This document shows, piece after piece, positions 33,895 through 44,122 of a stretch of DNA of 64,000 nucleotides. This DNA is from Haemaphysalis longicornis. Lineage: Eukaryota > Arthropoda > Arachnida > Ixodida > Ixodidae. The position numbers and the translations under genes were made by a program. Within the stretch, counting starts at the first letter, position 1; every line of letters begins with the position of its first letter. Where the stretch lies: positions 88,610,797 to 88,674,796 of the forward strand of contig CM023456.1 of the NCBI GenBank assembly GCA_013339765.2. Direction: 5' to 3'. The notes beneath the pieces were generated by a model. It was not told the DNA's origin, ran no database searches, and saw only the letters and a list, made by a program, of their open reading frames with translations.

Positions 33895-34005
33895 TTTCTG
33901 GAGGTGGCTCATCTCAAAAAAGAAATCGCCTCATTTGTAGATACGGGAGCCGCTATTTGTGTGATCAGTGAGAATGCTCTTTCCACTAAGTGTCAAACGT
34001 CCTAG
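33895..34005 (+). pseudogene. Retroviral-type aspartic protease relic (Gypsy-like)
   Basis: The frame from 33901 reads 'KEIASFVDTGAAICVISEN' before a stop at 34003. DTGA preceded by a hydrophobic strand and followed by a Val/Ile-rich turn with Ser is the active-site signature of LTR-retrotransposon aspartic proteases. No second protease half or RT is visible, so only a fragment remains. It may come from the same broad family as the pol relic at 19.1-20.0 kb, but the two cannot be joined. Confidence 0.45.
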
Positions 34006-34496
34006 CAAATCAGCATTCGAGATTGCTTGTTTATTTGTTTCGAGCAATTCGAACTTTCTACCTTCGTTGTTCCCAGTGATTTTCTGTTGGGACAACTGGT
34101 TTTCTATAGGCAATACACCCAAACAACTTTCCAAGCAGTGTCCTTTTTCCGCTTAGAAGCCGGGCCATCCTTAGGGCTCGTCATGGGTAGTTTTCGTTAG
34201 TGCCCCTCTGCTCTGTACAAACCGGAAACAATGGTGGATTTCCCATGATTTGAGCGGTCGCTGTGCTTCTGTACTCTTCAGGACTTCCTTCAAGGCCTCA
34301 CGCAGCTACTGTACTGCACACACTGACAGCGGGCTCTGAATTTGTGCCGCTTTAGGTCGAGGGCATCACCAGTCTTGTTCTGTTAGTGTCCCTCTATATA
34401 GCTCCAGAAAGAGGAACTTGAGTTCCGTTGAAAGAGCGTTGTTTACTCAACCGTATATCATTGATTAGGTTGCTTGGGAACTAGGCAAGCGAAATA
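34006..34496. other. Unassigned sequence
   Basis: Nothing could be recognised. It may include diverged sequence downstream of the protease relic. Confidence 0.3.
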
Positions 34497-34720
34497 ATTG
34501 ATTGATCGTAGGGTTTAACGCGACGACGCAACGCAGGCGATGAGGCGGGCCGTAGTGGATGGGTCCGGATTAATTTTGACCAACAGGGCATCTTTAACGT
34601 GCGCCGAAATATCGTACACACGGGCGTTTTTTTTTCGTGTGTGTTTTTTTTTTTGCTTTTTGGCTCCATCAGAAAAGCGTACGCCGCTTTTCGAACCCTA
34701 GTCCTGGTGTTCGGCCCGCA
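34497..34720 (-). repeat. Ruka-type SINE, antisense
   Basis: On the minus strand it shows the head-proximal segment, 'gatggagcc', aacgcccgtgtg, 'cggcgcacgttaaagatgccc', ttaatccggacccatccac, 'gcccgcctcatcgcctgcg' and an end in gattgat-complement repeats. Two T-rich insertions (34627-34656) interrupt it. The B-box region is decayed. Confidence 0.8.
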
Positions 34721-36268
34721 TCCGTCCTACCCGTGACGAGCGCAGAAAGCTGGCTTCAGTTAACATCGCATCTGTTTCGGCGCACTGCATGCCTGTATTA
34801 TCCACGTTGGCGCAGCCAGAGCTAATGCGTAGTGGCAGGTGCCGAGTGCCAGGGGTTGCAGCTGCAACGTTATTTCGAACTGTCTTAATCCGTGTGCGAA
34901 TGAATCTAGTGAGGTAAAAGTGGGAGCACTAGCGGCTCAAAGCCGCTTCAACCACGTGGTTGCTGTGTACGTAAAGATAGAACAAAAGGCTGCCAAACAG
35001 CTATTTAACGGATGAAGAGGAAACTGTCGCCAATCAGAAACGGGCTTTAAAAAGGTGTAGAGGTCATTTTTTTAAAACTACGTAGTGTCTGTGGGTTGGC
35101 ACAAAATAGAGTTCTAGCTGACCGCTTTTGACGGTCCAATCCGCTCCCGGCGGCCCGCTGGGCGCGACCCTAGCGTCAGCAGCAGAAACACTTTTAACCG
35201 AGCGATAACCGTATCTCCGGCGACAGGGAATCATTTGCGTCACTGTGGCTGCCCCGGGCGTGTGTAAACCAAAACGTCTTCCAATGTGAACATAAAAATC
35301 GATTTTAGTCACTCAACTAAGCAAAACGCCGTGTTTATTATCTTAGTTCATGTTTTGTATACAATTTAGCCGCTGGCACGATATAATTGTCCGACGTATA
35401 TTAAAAGAAAGCCATTAAGTATTCGTATAGTCAAGACAAGGCTTTCTGGAAGCTTCATAAAAGTAAGCCTGCGCTTCGATCGGTCGACGTTTTTCGCTGG
35501 GGTTCTAAACGTCGTTGAGGTATGTCCAATCTGCGCTTATTTGGAAGCGCTTTGTGGTTCCGAATAAGCCAAGTCGCGGACGTGCGGAAGTCGCAGTTCA
35601 GTCGCTCATGTTTAAACTCAGGAAGTTGAGTGAGCTATTTCGCGCTCGCATCGCTGGCGGCAGCCATATTGGAAGTCAGCGCGGGAGCATTTTAACGTAC
35701 AGGCGGGGACTTAATTTTGCAGACCACGCGAGCGCGTGGCAAAAGGCACCGATGCGCGCTCTGGAGGCCCGGCGCCTGTTGTCGAGACCGGCGCGGCACG
35801 CATGCGCGTCCTGTTTTACTCGCAGGCACGCCGATTTTCTCGCTTCCTGCAGCGGTGGTGCGTTGGTCGCTCAAGCACCACAGAGCGACGCCTTTGTAGC
35901 ATTCATCTCATCCCGATGGCACATTTGGGGCCTAATATGACAATTGCGCCGGCTTTGAAGCAAGTGCTCCTCGCGTCCTGATAAAAACTTGCAAGGAATG
36001 TTTTGCTTGTTTTGTGCTTCATCGTTTATAGACGATTAGACTAGCGGCTTGCGAACGGCGCCCCCGAATGAAGCGTGTACGAAGCACAATCACACGGTGC
36101 CGCGCCACCGACAACGAAGTGCCAGCTATATGAATAGCGAACCTTTATTCACCTTGTTTATTTTGTAATTTGGCCACTGAACATATATTTCAGCTTGCTC
36201 TCCGCTGCCCATAAAGTAGGCGATTTGCAGGTTCTATAAAATAAATTATTTCGGTTTTTTTGCGTGTG
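34721..36268. other. Unassigned sequence with a GC-rich core
   Basis: From 35560 to 35930 the sequence is GC-rich and open on both strands (60-141 codons), with no family resemblance. The phrase gcggcagccatattggaag at 35659-35677 looks like repeat material, but this is not certain. Confidence 0.35.
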
Positions 36269-36637
36269 CATGCACACCAGGCAAAGGCCGCTGCTGCCGT
36301 CGTCTGCTAGGCTGTTCCAAGAGCAGAGGGCCACCCCCATTTTTGTTATTCGCTTATCAGACTGCCTGTCGTACTAGAAATTTTTCTTCAAGAACAGGCA
36401 TGTGGCGCCAACAGAAAACAGAGTAATCACCGTTGGCGAACGAACCTTGCGCTGAATGAAGTTTGCGTTCTGCAACGCTAATTACTGTTTTCAGTTGGAG
36501 CCACGTGCCTGTTCTTGAAGAAAAATTTCTAGTACGACAGGCAGTCTGATAAGCGAATAACAAAAATGGGGGTGGCCCTCTGCTCTTGGAACAGCCTAGC
36601 AGACGACGGCCGCAGCGGCCTTTGCCTAGTGCACATG
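36269..36637. mobile_element. Snap-back palindrome, arms of ~170 bp
   Basis: The left arm from 36269 (caccaggcaaaggccgctgc, gtcgtctgctaggctgttcc, 'gggccacccccatttttg', 'actagaaatttttcttc', 'aagaacaggcatgtggcgcc') is followed, after a loop of only about 20-30 bases near 36445-36465, by its reverse complement ending at 36637. Identity is very high in the outer 140 bases. There are no recognisable coding motifs. It may be a foldback element, or the product of an inverted duplication. Confidence 0.85.
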
Positions 36638-36689
36638 CGGCTACTCTCGCCGAGTTTGCCGTATCACTCCATCACGCAGCGCTGATCGA

Positions 36690-37215
36690 CCTTACGGTCG
36701 ACGCTCTCGTGATATTGGTAAAAAATTGGACGGGTATACATAGCATGTTGAGCTTGTAATCTTAGTAGTTGCCCCTGGACTAACATCGCTGCCATACAGC
36801 GGGGTGCAGAATCGTTCCCTCACCTTTATTATGGCGTACAAGTTGGGTGTAATGTTACCCTGCTCGCCTCTGAGTGCGTATGTCCTGTATTTGCCAATAA
36901 TTAACTTTCTCTTAGCTGCTCTCATGCTTACCGCTATTTGCAGCATTTCCGTAATCCCTGGCATGGTATATGCACGATGTCGTTGTTTTACTTCTGTAAT
37001 TAGTTTCCACAGCTCGGGTAATTTAATTTGATCTGCCATTCCCTTGCACTTTCATGTACTTATATTTGGCAATGAGCTGTGTTTCTAGTTTGTTTTTTAG
37101 TTTGTTCCCTACATTATACTTTTCCCACATCTGCTGCTGATTCACTGATTGCGGATGTGAGGTTATCATTTAGCCGGTGTACAGTAACGTCGTTCTGTTC
37201 GTCAAGAAGAGCGAA
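36690..37215 (-). pseudogene. Unrecognised minus-strand frame, possibly from a retroelement
   Basis: The 115-codon minus frame at 36692-37039 starts with ATG and reads 'MADQIKLPELWKLITEVKQ'. Upstream on the same strand, in other frames, is 'DNLTSAISESAADVGKV', whose style is that of the region before the RT in LINE ORF2 proteins. I cannot identify a domain. It is listed because it is longer and less repetitive than most frames here, not because a gene is established. Confidence 0.2.
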
Positions 37216-37326
37216 TTTGTTTTGAAGAGATATTTTAGACTCCTACTATTGGGGCCTGACTGACTACATGCGGAGTAGGTCAATGCGTTACATGGCATAT
37301 AACATTCATGTCATATGTTCATAGCA

Positions 37327-37363
37327 ACCCGCCACGGTGGCTTAGTGGCTATGGCATGGTTGG
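37327..37363 (+). repeat. Truncated SINE head (A-box region only)
   Basis: The stretch cccgccacggtggcttagtggctatggcatgg matches the first 30 bases of the tick tRNA-like SINE, with a good A box; everything after it, including the B box, is lost. It is flanked by the phrases 'gcgttacatggcatataac' before and a related 'ttccatgtaacgcac' after, in opposite orientation. Confidence 0.55.
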
Positions 37364-39380
37364 TATGAAGATATGATGGACATAATATTCCATGTAACGC
37401 ACTTTCACGATTTCCGTGTATGTAGGTGAGTCGGCATGTCTGCGTGCTTTTGGAGAGGTGAAAAAAAAATCAGCCGATTTACCAATCAGTTTATAACTCT
37501 TCTAATTATTGTAGCACAATAATCGAACGTAATTACCTAAAGGAGATCTACAAATTTGATGTGTGAAAATACTGAAGGTGCCTCTTCTGCAAAAACGCGC
37601 GAAACTTGCTCATAAAAACTCATGCGTGTAGGTAAAGGGCGTTAGTTAGATCAAAATAACATAAAAACTACTAAACCAAATGCAGCGAAATTTCGTTAGT
37701 GCACAAATACATGTGCTGGCAACGGGCAACGAAAATGCATTGCTCTGCATTAAGCCGTGTAAAATAGCGGAACTGCGAGTGACGTACTGCTATTTTAGCT
37801 ATTTTCCAACGGCCGTGTAACCAAATCTGTTTGAGAAAACAAACATTCACAACGTAACTATCTGCATATACTTGTATTCTAAGTGCATACCAAGCCGCTG
37901 CAATTACGCTCAATAGTTTTCTATAAGTGTTGCAAATCCCGACGCAAGCAAAGCAAAAATACGAAATTTCTCCCTTCTCCCCCCCCCCCCCCCCCCACAA
38001 TTTGGCGTCTTCTTCTAAAGCCGAAGCTGTCTAAACGGACTAGTTAGCGATGTCTAAAAGCTAGAAGCATTCTGCTTTTCAATGGTACATTAGCCATGTA
38101 TCTGGAGCCGACACCGCCACAGGGGCCATGCAAACATCGTGTAAAACTGCAGCGCGATCCGAGCGCCGGCCACGTTAAACTGCTGGTGTTAACGTGATAC
38201 TTTCTGCGCCTACCTGATGGTGTTATATGTGGAAACCAAACGCAATAACGAAAACGCAACATGTCCCAATGAGTTTCACAAAACGATGGTGATTTTAGGC
38301 TAAATCACGTCAGGCACCTCAAGAAAAAAACGCTTCCCGTGGTCGGAATGAATCCTGCGTCCCTCGCGTTATGAAACCGCTGTCTGTCGGATTGAACCAT
38401 TTTGACACGGTTGAAGCAGCTGGATTTTGGACTTTGACTGAGGCTACATGGGCGAAAGCTCCGAGTTTTAGTCATTTTTTTCTTTACCAGGGGGCTTTGA
38501 ATTTTTTGGTGGACAGCTCTGTAAACGAACTCCCAGATGCGACGATCGAGGTGCCTACACTGTACTACTCTAGAGTGCTGGTGGCGAAATGCCTTGATGA
38601 ACCTCTCTGAAACTTCATTTTAAGAAATCAGTGAAGATCAATCCCTTTTTATGGTGGGCTGCTACTTGAATGGTGCATTTTTGGGCGCTATATTCAACTG
38701 TCACGTCCTCATCTTCTTTTTAAGGGTTTTGGCACCTCCCTCTATTGGTGGTTCACGTTGACTCGCGACAGCCACGCAGCAGTTTTTTCATGCGTCCTCC
38801 GATGCCAATTTGCAGTCCCACTTCCAATTTCGTTTCTCCTACTGTGCACTGTAGAGTGCAGACTACTGAATGGTAGTCAGTGTTCCAGCAAGCAGTCCTC
38901 ATCTTCCCATCTTGCTATTCATCCGTACGATTCAGCCACATGCCTGGTGGGGAACGTTCAAAAGCGAGTACGCACTTCGTGGACATATGTAGTAGTAGTC
39001 ATATTCTAGACTAGTTTGGGGCTGTTTCCTTTCTGTTACTTGTTCGTTCATGTGTTCAGTAATTGCCATAATTACATTAAAAATTACAGCGTTTCCCCGA
39101 AGGGGAGCATAGGAAGTGCGAATGCACGGGTGACGCTATATTCTTTATTCAGAGGGGGAGTTATGTTGAACTGTGTTGGCATTCGCCCGTTAGTTGCATT
39201 TAACACCCCCGCGTGATCAAGTGGGGATTCACACACCCCGTTAGTCGTTCTCTGGAAATCTTGGTGAATTAAAGTGTATGTTCGAGGAGATCACACACAC
39301 ACGCAGCTGCCGTTGAGTAAAGTGAAACGACAGTATTCTTTATTCAGCACTTGTTGGTGTTGTCGTTGTAGTTGTAGTTG
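37364..39380. other. Unassigned sequence
   Basis: Poly-C lies at about 37979-37996. Open frames such as 38371-38610 (+) and 38758-39009 (+) have no recognisable motifs. A phrase 'gtgcgaatgcacgggtgacg' near 39117-39136 recurs near 39962-39982, on either side of the nuclease relic, suggesting the two belong to one element. Confidence 0.4.
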
Positions 39381-39394
39381 ACGGTCATTATGCC

Positions 39395-39990
39395 GCCCTC
39401 TCGCACCGCCTTGTGGTCACTGAAATGTACGGTCAAGAGTTGTTGCAAGACCGCGCGTATCAGACAGTTCCTCGCAAAGGCCAGGTCGATGTAGCTGCCG
39501 TTGATGGTGGTGGGAGCCTCTAGTGGTAGGCGCGTCGGTGTACGTCATGGAGTGGTTGGCGAGCATGTATTCCATCAACCACTCGCCGCCCTTCCGCACG
39601 TCCACGTTAAAGTTCCCAACAACCACGACCGGGTCCGAGGGCTTTACGCGCCTGGCCACACTCCCTCCATCGCCGCGTCCACGTATTCCGCTCCTTGCGA
39701 CGACGTCGTCGCGCGAGATGTTTGGCGCGAGGTAGAGGGTGACGACCACGATTCCGAAAGAATTCGCCCGAGTACGTGGTATGATTCGTCGGTGTAGACG
39801 GCACTGTACGGCGACTCTTCTTGTCCCTGACCGGCGAGGTGGACACGGCGTGCGACACGAGGTTCGCGTAGACGGACGGACGGCGGTGACCGACGAGGTA
39901 GACGCCGCAGTACTCGCCCCGACTTCCGCTCCTGGCGAAGCAGCAGTCGTCGATGGGGAAGTGGGAATGCACGGGTGATGCGAAAGAATT
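39395..39990 (-). pseudogene. EEP-type endonuclease relic (antisense)
   Basis: The minus frame at 39417-39749 gives 'TLYLAPNIS', then 'DPVVVVGNFNVDVRKGGEW', a near-intact VxGDFNxD core with Asn for Asp, and 'TDAPTTRG'. In a neighbouring frame follow 'TINGSYIDLAFARN' and 'TVHFSDHKAV', the SDH block with the catalytic His. The motif order (GDFN, TTRG, YID, SDH) is that of the C-terminal half of APE-like nucleases of mobile elements. A frameshift near 39500 separates the two parts, and the domain's N-terminal Asn and Glu residues are not readable. It is related to the fragment at 2155-2390. No reverse transcriptase follows, so it may come from a Helentron-like or EEP-only element rather than a LINE. 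Confidence 0.65.
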
Positions 39991-40080
39991 CTTCTTGGCC
40001 AATCGCCCTAAGTGGGTATGTGCTAAAAAAACAGGAAATAGGAACTCTTCTTGGGCCAATCGCCCTAAGTGGGTATGTGG
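39986..40080 (+). repeat. Direct repeat of ~37 bases, period 56
   Basis: gaattcttcttggccaatc through cgccctaagtgggtatgtg at 39986 is repeated at 40042 with two changes. It lies at the 5' side of the antisense nuclease relic. Confidence 0.85.
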
Positions 40081-40925
40081 TGCGGACGGACGGACGGCGG
40101 TGGACGCGTGATTTTGATGGCAGGGTCGCTTAAGAAGTGCATTCGCATTTAAAAATGATGCACCCCTTTGTCTAACGACGACGATGCTAGAACGCAGTTT
40201 TCTCCTGTTTTCTCCTGAGGGATTTCTTGGTTGCCTCTGAGGTGGGACTTTAACACGCAGACAATGGGAGAACTAGTTTACTTTGGAGGCTTTACTTTGA
40301 TTGTGGCAGTGAACTTTTGATGGCTGGCTTTGACCCTTCTCCTTTTGATTTCCTTTTGATTTTGAAGAAAGTTTCTCGAAGAAAGTTCGTTTTTAACTAT
40401 GAGTAGTGGACGTCATTGTTGTCTAATTTGGCCTATAGTGGGCCTAAATCCAAACTATCCAAATCCAACTGCTTCGACCATGTTGTCATGGAATAGACGT
40501 CGGCTTCACAACGCGAGGGTCCTGGTTCGATTCCGATTACAGGAAGCTTTTTTTCTGAACTTCTTTACCCACGATCATAATCATCGTCATAGAAAGTTGG
40601 CTTTTATGCAGTGCATTTTCCACGTCACATAAGACATCGGTCAAACTTACGAAGTTTCGTTTTAAAATCAAGGGTCTTCAAACCACTTTTTGTCCATTGA
40701 GTTGCATTCTGCCCCTATTCGTAACCACAGGACCAAGCCCGCTTTGGTCCTTTCCGTCTTGTGCAAGCTGCCTGATCATCCAACACAACGTGTGCCCTTC
40801 ACTTTGTCCGTACTTCACAGCTTATCCTAGAAACTGACCCGATAGCTTTTGTTGATTTCCAGTGTTGCGCATGTCCCATTTTCATTCGGGGTAATCCCTG
40901 AGCAGTAAAAGCCTGGTATATAATT
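40081..40925. other. Unassigned; includes a lone B-box-like site
   Basis: At 40523-40533 ggttcgattcc is a perfect B-box word, but no A box can be placed 30-60 bases upstream, so I do not call a SINE. The ATC-rich run catcat near 40574-40586 is short. No gene was found. Confidence 0.35.
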
Positions 40926-41280
40926 TAAAGACGATTGTCTTTCTTGGGCTAATTGAACGCAGAAATTTAGGCCTGTCAGTCTGTTCCTCGATTTAGCCGC
41001 CAGGGAAAATGAAATGGAATGTGACCAAAATGTTTATATACACTTAATCATTCGTAAGCGTCTAGATGTTGTTGCGGTGTTCTTACTTCTGAAGATTGTT
41101 GGCATAGACACTACGCAGATCTGCGGCATAAAATCAATACATAACTGATATTTGCAGGGTATATTTATTAAAAAATACATGGATGATTGATTTTTGCCAT
41201 AACAAATGAAATACTACTTCCGCTGTATCACGTCCTCGGCTGCTGTCGCCCGTGCCGCTAAAGCTCCTGGTGGCATTTCA
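40926..41280 (+). repeat. Dispersed ~350-bp repeat, copy 2
   Basis: It begins with aaagacgattgtctttcttgggct, includes a decayed (gtct)n part, 'atacatggatgattgatttt' and a GCCGCT-rich end, as in copy 6497-6845. It is the most diverged of the three copies. Confidence 0.7.
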
Positions 41281-41555
41281 AGTTCTTCAACCGTAATTAG
41301 AGATTCCAGTAGACGGCGCTTGGCGTGTGGACCACGCCTGAAGTAGGGTAACTGGATGCACACGGTTGCCCTAGCTGGGGAGTGCTGGGAGTGGCGAGGC
41401 GCATCTGCATCCAGGCACGTTAGCGCGAAGGGCCTCATAGTGGAGCAGTGGAACGCGCTAAAGTGTAATTGATTTACGGGGCATGGCCGCCAGACCGCTA
41501 TCGTATTGAAACATCATTCGAAAAAAGTGAGCAGATGCACAGCCATTTTTTTTTT
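41281..41555. other. Unassigned sequence
   Basis: Nothing recognised. Confidence 0.35.
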
Positions 41556-43315
41556 CATTTATTCAATTTATTCGACAAAAAAAGCACAGCACAATGCAGC
41601 GGCTCCAGGGCGAAAGGCGAGAGAAGTGATTGCCTGACAGGGCCCTAGGGCCGCTGCCCTCGACGCACAGAAACATCACTAAAAAAGTATACAAATAACA
41701 GTTCATATAACACAATAAATGTTTATCATTCAATGAGATGAAGGGGAATCATGGTAACAAACAATACTAAAAAGGCAGTGGGGTAAAAAAACGACATGAA
41801 AGAAAAAAAGAAAGTCAGCGCAAAAGGGCCTAAAAAACAACAGACAACCGGAACACAGCACAAAAAAAAAGGACTCGTATACTCGAACACACATAGCTTG
41901 TGAAAAACATGAGACATCGTTACTGTTGATGGCAGGATTCATATAGTCGTACACACATAACTTGTGAAATGCATGGGAGACATAGATGCTGTTCATGACG
42001 TAACCGCAAAAGTCTTATACACTGCAGAAACATTATATTGAATTATTTTCTAAGTACACGAATGGGTGGGGATTTATCTATAACGTCGAATACATTCGGG
42101 AGCTGGTTGAGAAGATTTGGAATCTGCCGAGCTAAAATTTGTTCGTCCGATTTAGTTCTTGTTCTCGATGTTTTAAGACTAGTGTGTCGTCATGGATATC
42201 GACATTCGGTATCGATATACTTTGTGATGAATGAATCGCGTTCGCTTTTCATTTGTGAGCACACAATTTCCGAATGTCGCAATTCATACAGGTTATGAAT
42301 TCGAAGGATCCGAAGCTGTCTGAAATAAAAAAAACGTATGGGCATACCTAGCGAGGTTTAAGATGAAACGGGTTCCTTTTTTCTGCATGATGTGAAGACG
42401 GTCAATGTTTTATTTCAACGACTTGCCTCGTATTAATCGACAGTAGTGAATGCGCGATTGAACAGTAGTGAAAGGAAGTTACCGACTTTCATGCTCAGGT
42501 ACAAGCGTACGAAGATTTCTTCAAGAGACTTATAGAATATGCGATCCTACGCAGTAGGATAATTATGCAAGATCTTCATTTGAAGTTTCCAAGAAATCGC
42601 ACACCAAGGCATTCATGTTCCGGACCTCTATCGAGTACCTGTGTTTGAAAAGTCACGTTCTTGTAATATCGACTGGTTTGTTAATAAAGAAAAACTATAT
42701 ATATTTTGTTTTATTGCTATTCAGTTTAAGCTGGTTTGCATGGCGCCAATTCGACAAGTTTTCAAGTTTTTGACGTTAGCTGTACTTTTAAGAGACGGTA
42801 GGTCATCCGCTTTTAAGAACGCCGTAGTATCATCCGCATGCACAACAATGTCTTAGGTGCCAAAAATAGCGGTTATATCATTACAAAAGGTAGAAATGAA
42901 ATTGTACCTAAAATAGATCATCGTGACACACCGGATAAAATTTTATTTAAATCAAATATTTCATCGTTAATAAAGAGATATTGAGGACGGTTTCATAAAT
43001 AGTTTAGCAGCAGCTCAACGAAGATACGTCGTATGCCATAGTGAGGTAATTTTTCTAAAAGTATGTTGTGTTTAAGGGAATCAAATGCTTTGCTGAAATC
43101 TAAGACGATTCCAAGTATGTAAAGGTGGTTTTCTATGTTTGTAGCAATTGTATTTCTAAAATTATTTAATCCCCCTCGTGCAGATTTACGTTTTTTCAAA
43201 TCCATAGTGATGTGGAGATATTTGTTCATGTTTATTTAAATGATTTGTAATCGCCCGGTAACTAATTTTCTGCAATTCTGAAAGTAGCGGGATATAGACA
43301 TCGGCCAGTAATTGC
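41556..43315 (-). mobile_element. Antisense non-LTR retrotransposon relic (jockey/CR1-type), RT to 3' end
   Basis: On the minus strand, from 43315 inward: 'NYWPMSIS' (block NYRPISxL) and 'ISPHHYGFEKT' (block Q-GFRK), then in the frame 42993-43229 'YILGIVLDFSKAFDSLKHN' (block A, catalytic Asp) and 'LPHYGIRRI'. Further on is 'VHADDTTAFLKADDLPSL' at about 42850-42795 (catalytic block C, with Tyr replaced by His). The segment 42330-42060 has the composition of the C-terminus. The T-rich start of the interval at 41556 would be the complement of an A-rich tail. The GxPQG box is missing and frames shift several times, so it is inactive. Its sequence blocks differ from the LINEs at 15.0, 49.3 and 59.8 kb. 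Confidence 0.75.
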
Positions 43316-43649
43316 CGATGCACTCGGCACTGAAGCCGACCAGTGCACTGTGACGACTGCTTAGAGGAACTACGAACTAAATACCTTTAAACCTGTAGTA
43401 AGTGCAGCTAGGCCGCCGTAACAAACATCCAGCAGTTTGTCTTGTTAAACCACCTCCTCTAAACGCCCATGCTAGAAACAAAGGGCACCATAGGTGTCTC
43501 AAGAATGACATATTCTCCGCCCAGCTCCAGTTCAGGAATCAATGTTGGTGGAATATTCCAATCTTGTGCACGTGCCTTCTTGGCATTGTTGCAGTTTATA
43601 CACTATTTATAATAAAATTGCCTTTGCTGCCGTGTTTCTTTTTTTTCAG
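43316..43649 (+). other. Intron sequence upstream of the first visible sulfotransferase exon
   Basis: The 3' end is a strong acceptor: tgccgtgtttcttttttttcag, with the AG at 43648-43649. No initiator exon could be identified in this stretch or with confidence farther upstream. Short open frames here (43402-43725) cross the splice site and are not coding. Confidence 0.6.
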
Positions 43650-44122
43650 ACAATCACGACGCAACAATCGATTTGGAGTCCTACCAACACATCAATGGCG
43701 TTTTGATACACAACCTATTCCGTGAGGAAAACGTGCGGTCAGCAATGAAGTACAAGCCAAGAGATGGAGACATCTTTGTTGTCACATACCCGAAATGCGG
43801 CACTAATTGGGTGCATTACATCGTCTACAACATTCTGAGCCGGGCAAAGCCTCCTGCTGACATCGGTGAATTCAGCCTCATGTCACCATGCATTGAAGTT
43901 ACAGGAGCGGAAGCCCCTGAAAATCCGGCTAGATGGGGACCCTTGATGACACACTTCCCACTTAATATTCTTCAGCCTGTCGAAGCGGCCAAATACATCT
44001 ACGTAGCAAGGAACCCCTACGACTGCGCTGTATCCTACTACCACTTTATCATGGGTCTGACACCGAAGTCTGTTGCTGACGTCTCGTTTGGAAAATTCCT
44101 GGACATGTTTTTGTCTGGCAAG
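43650..44122 (+). CDS. Cytosolic sulfotransferase, PAPS-binding exon
   Basis: This exon encodes about 157 residues of a PAPS-dependent sulfotransferase (SULT), a soluble enzyme that transfers sulfate to hydroxyl or amine groups of small molecules. In order it shows 'HINGVLIHNLF' near the start, the 5'-phosphosulfate loop 'VTYPKCGTNWVHYIV' at 43777-43821 (Lys binds PAPS), 'LMTHFPLNIL' with the likely catalytic His, and the 3'-phosphate motif 'YIYVARNPYDCAVSYYHF' with its Arg and Ser. It opens after a cag acceptor with two bases completing a codon, and ends at ggcaag|gtactt on a codon boundary. There is no in-frame ATG before 'SAMKYK', so a short upstream exon must supply the start; I could not find it. 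No frameshift or stop interrupts the exon, so the gene looks functional. The substrate cannot be read from the sequence; ticks have a large SULT family. Confidence 0.93.

Noticed and set aside
35515..35981. Overlapping frames of 60-141 codons in GC-rich DNA
   Set aside because: Open on both strands and without a motif; expected by chance at this base composition.
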